Source: Bdellovibrio sp. (GTDB lineage Bacteria; Bdellovibrionota; Bdellovibrionia; Bdellovibrionales; Bdellovibrionaceae). From it: a stretch of DNA of 5,392 bases. This document shows positions 5,187 through 5,392 of the stretch, one piece after another; the stretch's first letter is position 1, and each line of letters starts with the position of its first letter. The notes under the pieces were generated by a model. That model searched no databases. It had not been told where the DNA came from and was given only the letters and a program-made list of their open reading frames with translations. Where the stretch lies: NCBI GenBank assembly GCA_003176075.1, contig PSRN01000123.1, positions 1-5,392 on the forward strand, in the 5' to 3' direction. Made by a program: the position numbers and the translations under genes.

Positions 5187-5392
5187 GGACTCACCCGAAC
5201 CAACTCGTAGGGTTCAAAGGTTTGAATCCGCTCCAGCTTAAGCTGCCGGTCAGCCAGCCAGTCAGGCAATGGCTCGTCGATGTTGCGAAGAAGGTAGAAA
5301 CTGACTTCCGACGGCACGGAGTTATCGAAAAAATCGTAAAAATCCCGGCGGCCCATACCCCTGATTTTGTAAACGGGATTGCGCGAGTAATA
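5183..5392 (-). CDS. Unidentified protein, C-terminal 69 residues (5' end outside window)
   Basis: The minus-strand frame is open from the window edge to TGA 5185-5183. It encodes a soluble-looking tail that begins YYSRNPVYKIRGMGRRDFYD and ends FEPYELVRVSP. There is no membrane segment or recognisable catalytic motif in the visible part. The run EPLPDWLADRQLKLERIQTF followed by YEL has a flavour of the soluble C-terminal domain of membrane glycosyltransferases (GT39/ArnT-like), but that is only an impression. Its stop overlaps the start of the PHP-like gene as GTGA, so the two are probably co-transcribed and translationally coupled. Confidence 0.6.
   Translation of the reverse strand, partial: YYSRNPVYKIRGMGRRDFYDFFDNSVPSEVSFYLLRNIDEPLPDWLADRQLKLERIQTFEPYELVRVSP

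Overview
This is a compact, protein-coding bacterial chromosomal window of medium GC content with no rRNA, tRNA, CRISPR or insertion sequence visible. The mix of genes (NAD synthetase, a stand-alone DEDDh exonuclease, a 2Fe-2S ferredoxin, secreted proteins with Sec-type signals) points to a Gram-negative-like heterotrophic bacterium. A Bdellovibrio/Oligoflexia-type or other former deltaproteobacterial lineage is a guess from the general feel of the proteins, not something the sequence proves.

Layout, left to right. (1) 1-375, plus strand: C-terminal end of NAD synthetase (nadE), followed by a short GC hairpin with a weak T-run. (2) 429-1065, minus strand: a toxin-first type II toxin-antitoxin operon, with a RelE/ParE (HigB-like) toxin overlapping an XRE-type antitoxin. 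It is preceded by a perfect 19-bp inverted repeat sitting in the spacer of a plausible promoter. (3) 1159-2430, minus strand: a secreted zinc metalloprotease with an HExxHxxGxxD site and a downstream Met-turn candidate. (4) 2554-2874, plus strand, divergent from the protease: a small secreted, helical, highly charged protein. Its reading frame continues past an amber codon for another 47 codons, to 3018. (5) 3021-3644, minus strand: a DEDDh 3'-5' exonuclease ending in a sliding-clamp-like motif. (6) 3676-3987, plus strand: an adrenodoxin/plant-type 2Fe-2S ferredoxin. (7) 3957-5186, minus strand: a membrane-anchored PHP-fold protein that has lost most of its metal ligands, translationally coupled by a GTGA overlap to (8) an unidentified gene running off the right edge (5183-5392).

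The genes do not form one pathway. NadE, the exonuclease and the ferredoxin are housekeeping functions. The toxin-antitoxin pair is an accessory module between nadE and the protease. The protease and the small secreted protein share a 123-bp divergent intergenic region and are both predicted to be exported, so they may be co-regulated or act together. The points most worth a second look are the amber-interrupted secreted protein, the PHP pseudoenzyme, the snapalysin-like active site in a much larger protein, and the operator/leaderless arrangement of the toxin-antitoxin operon.
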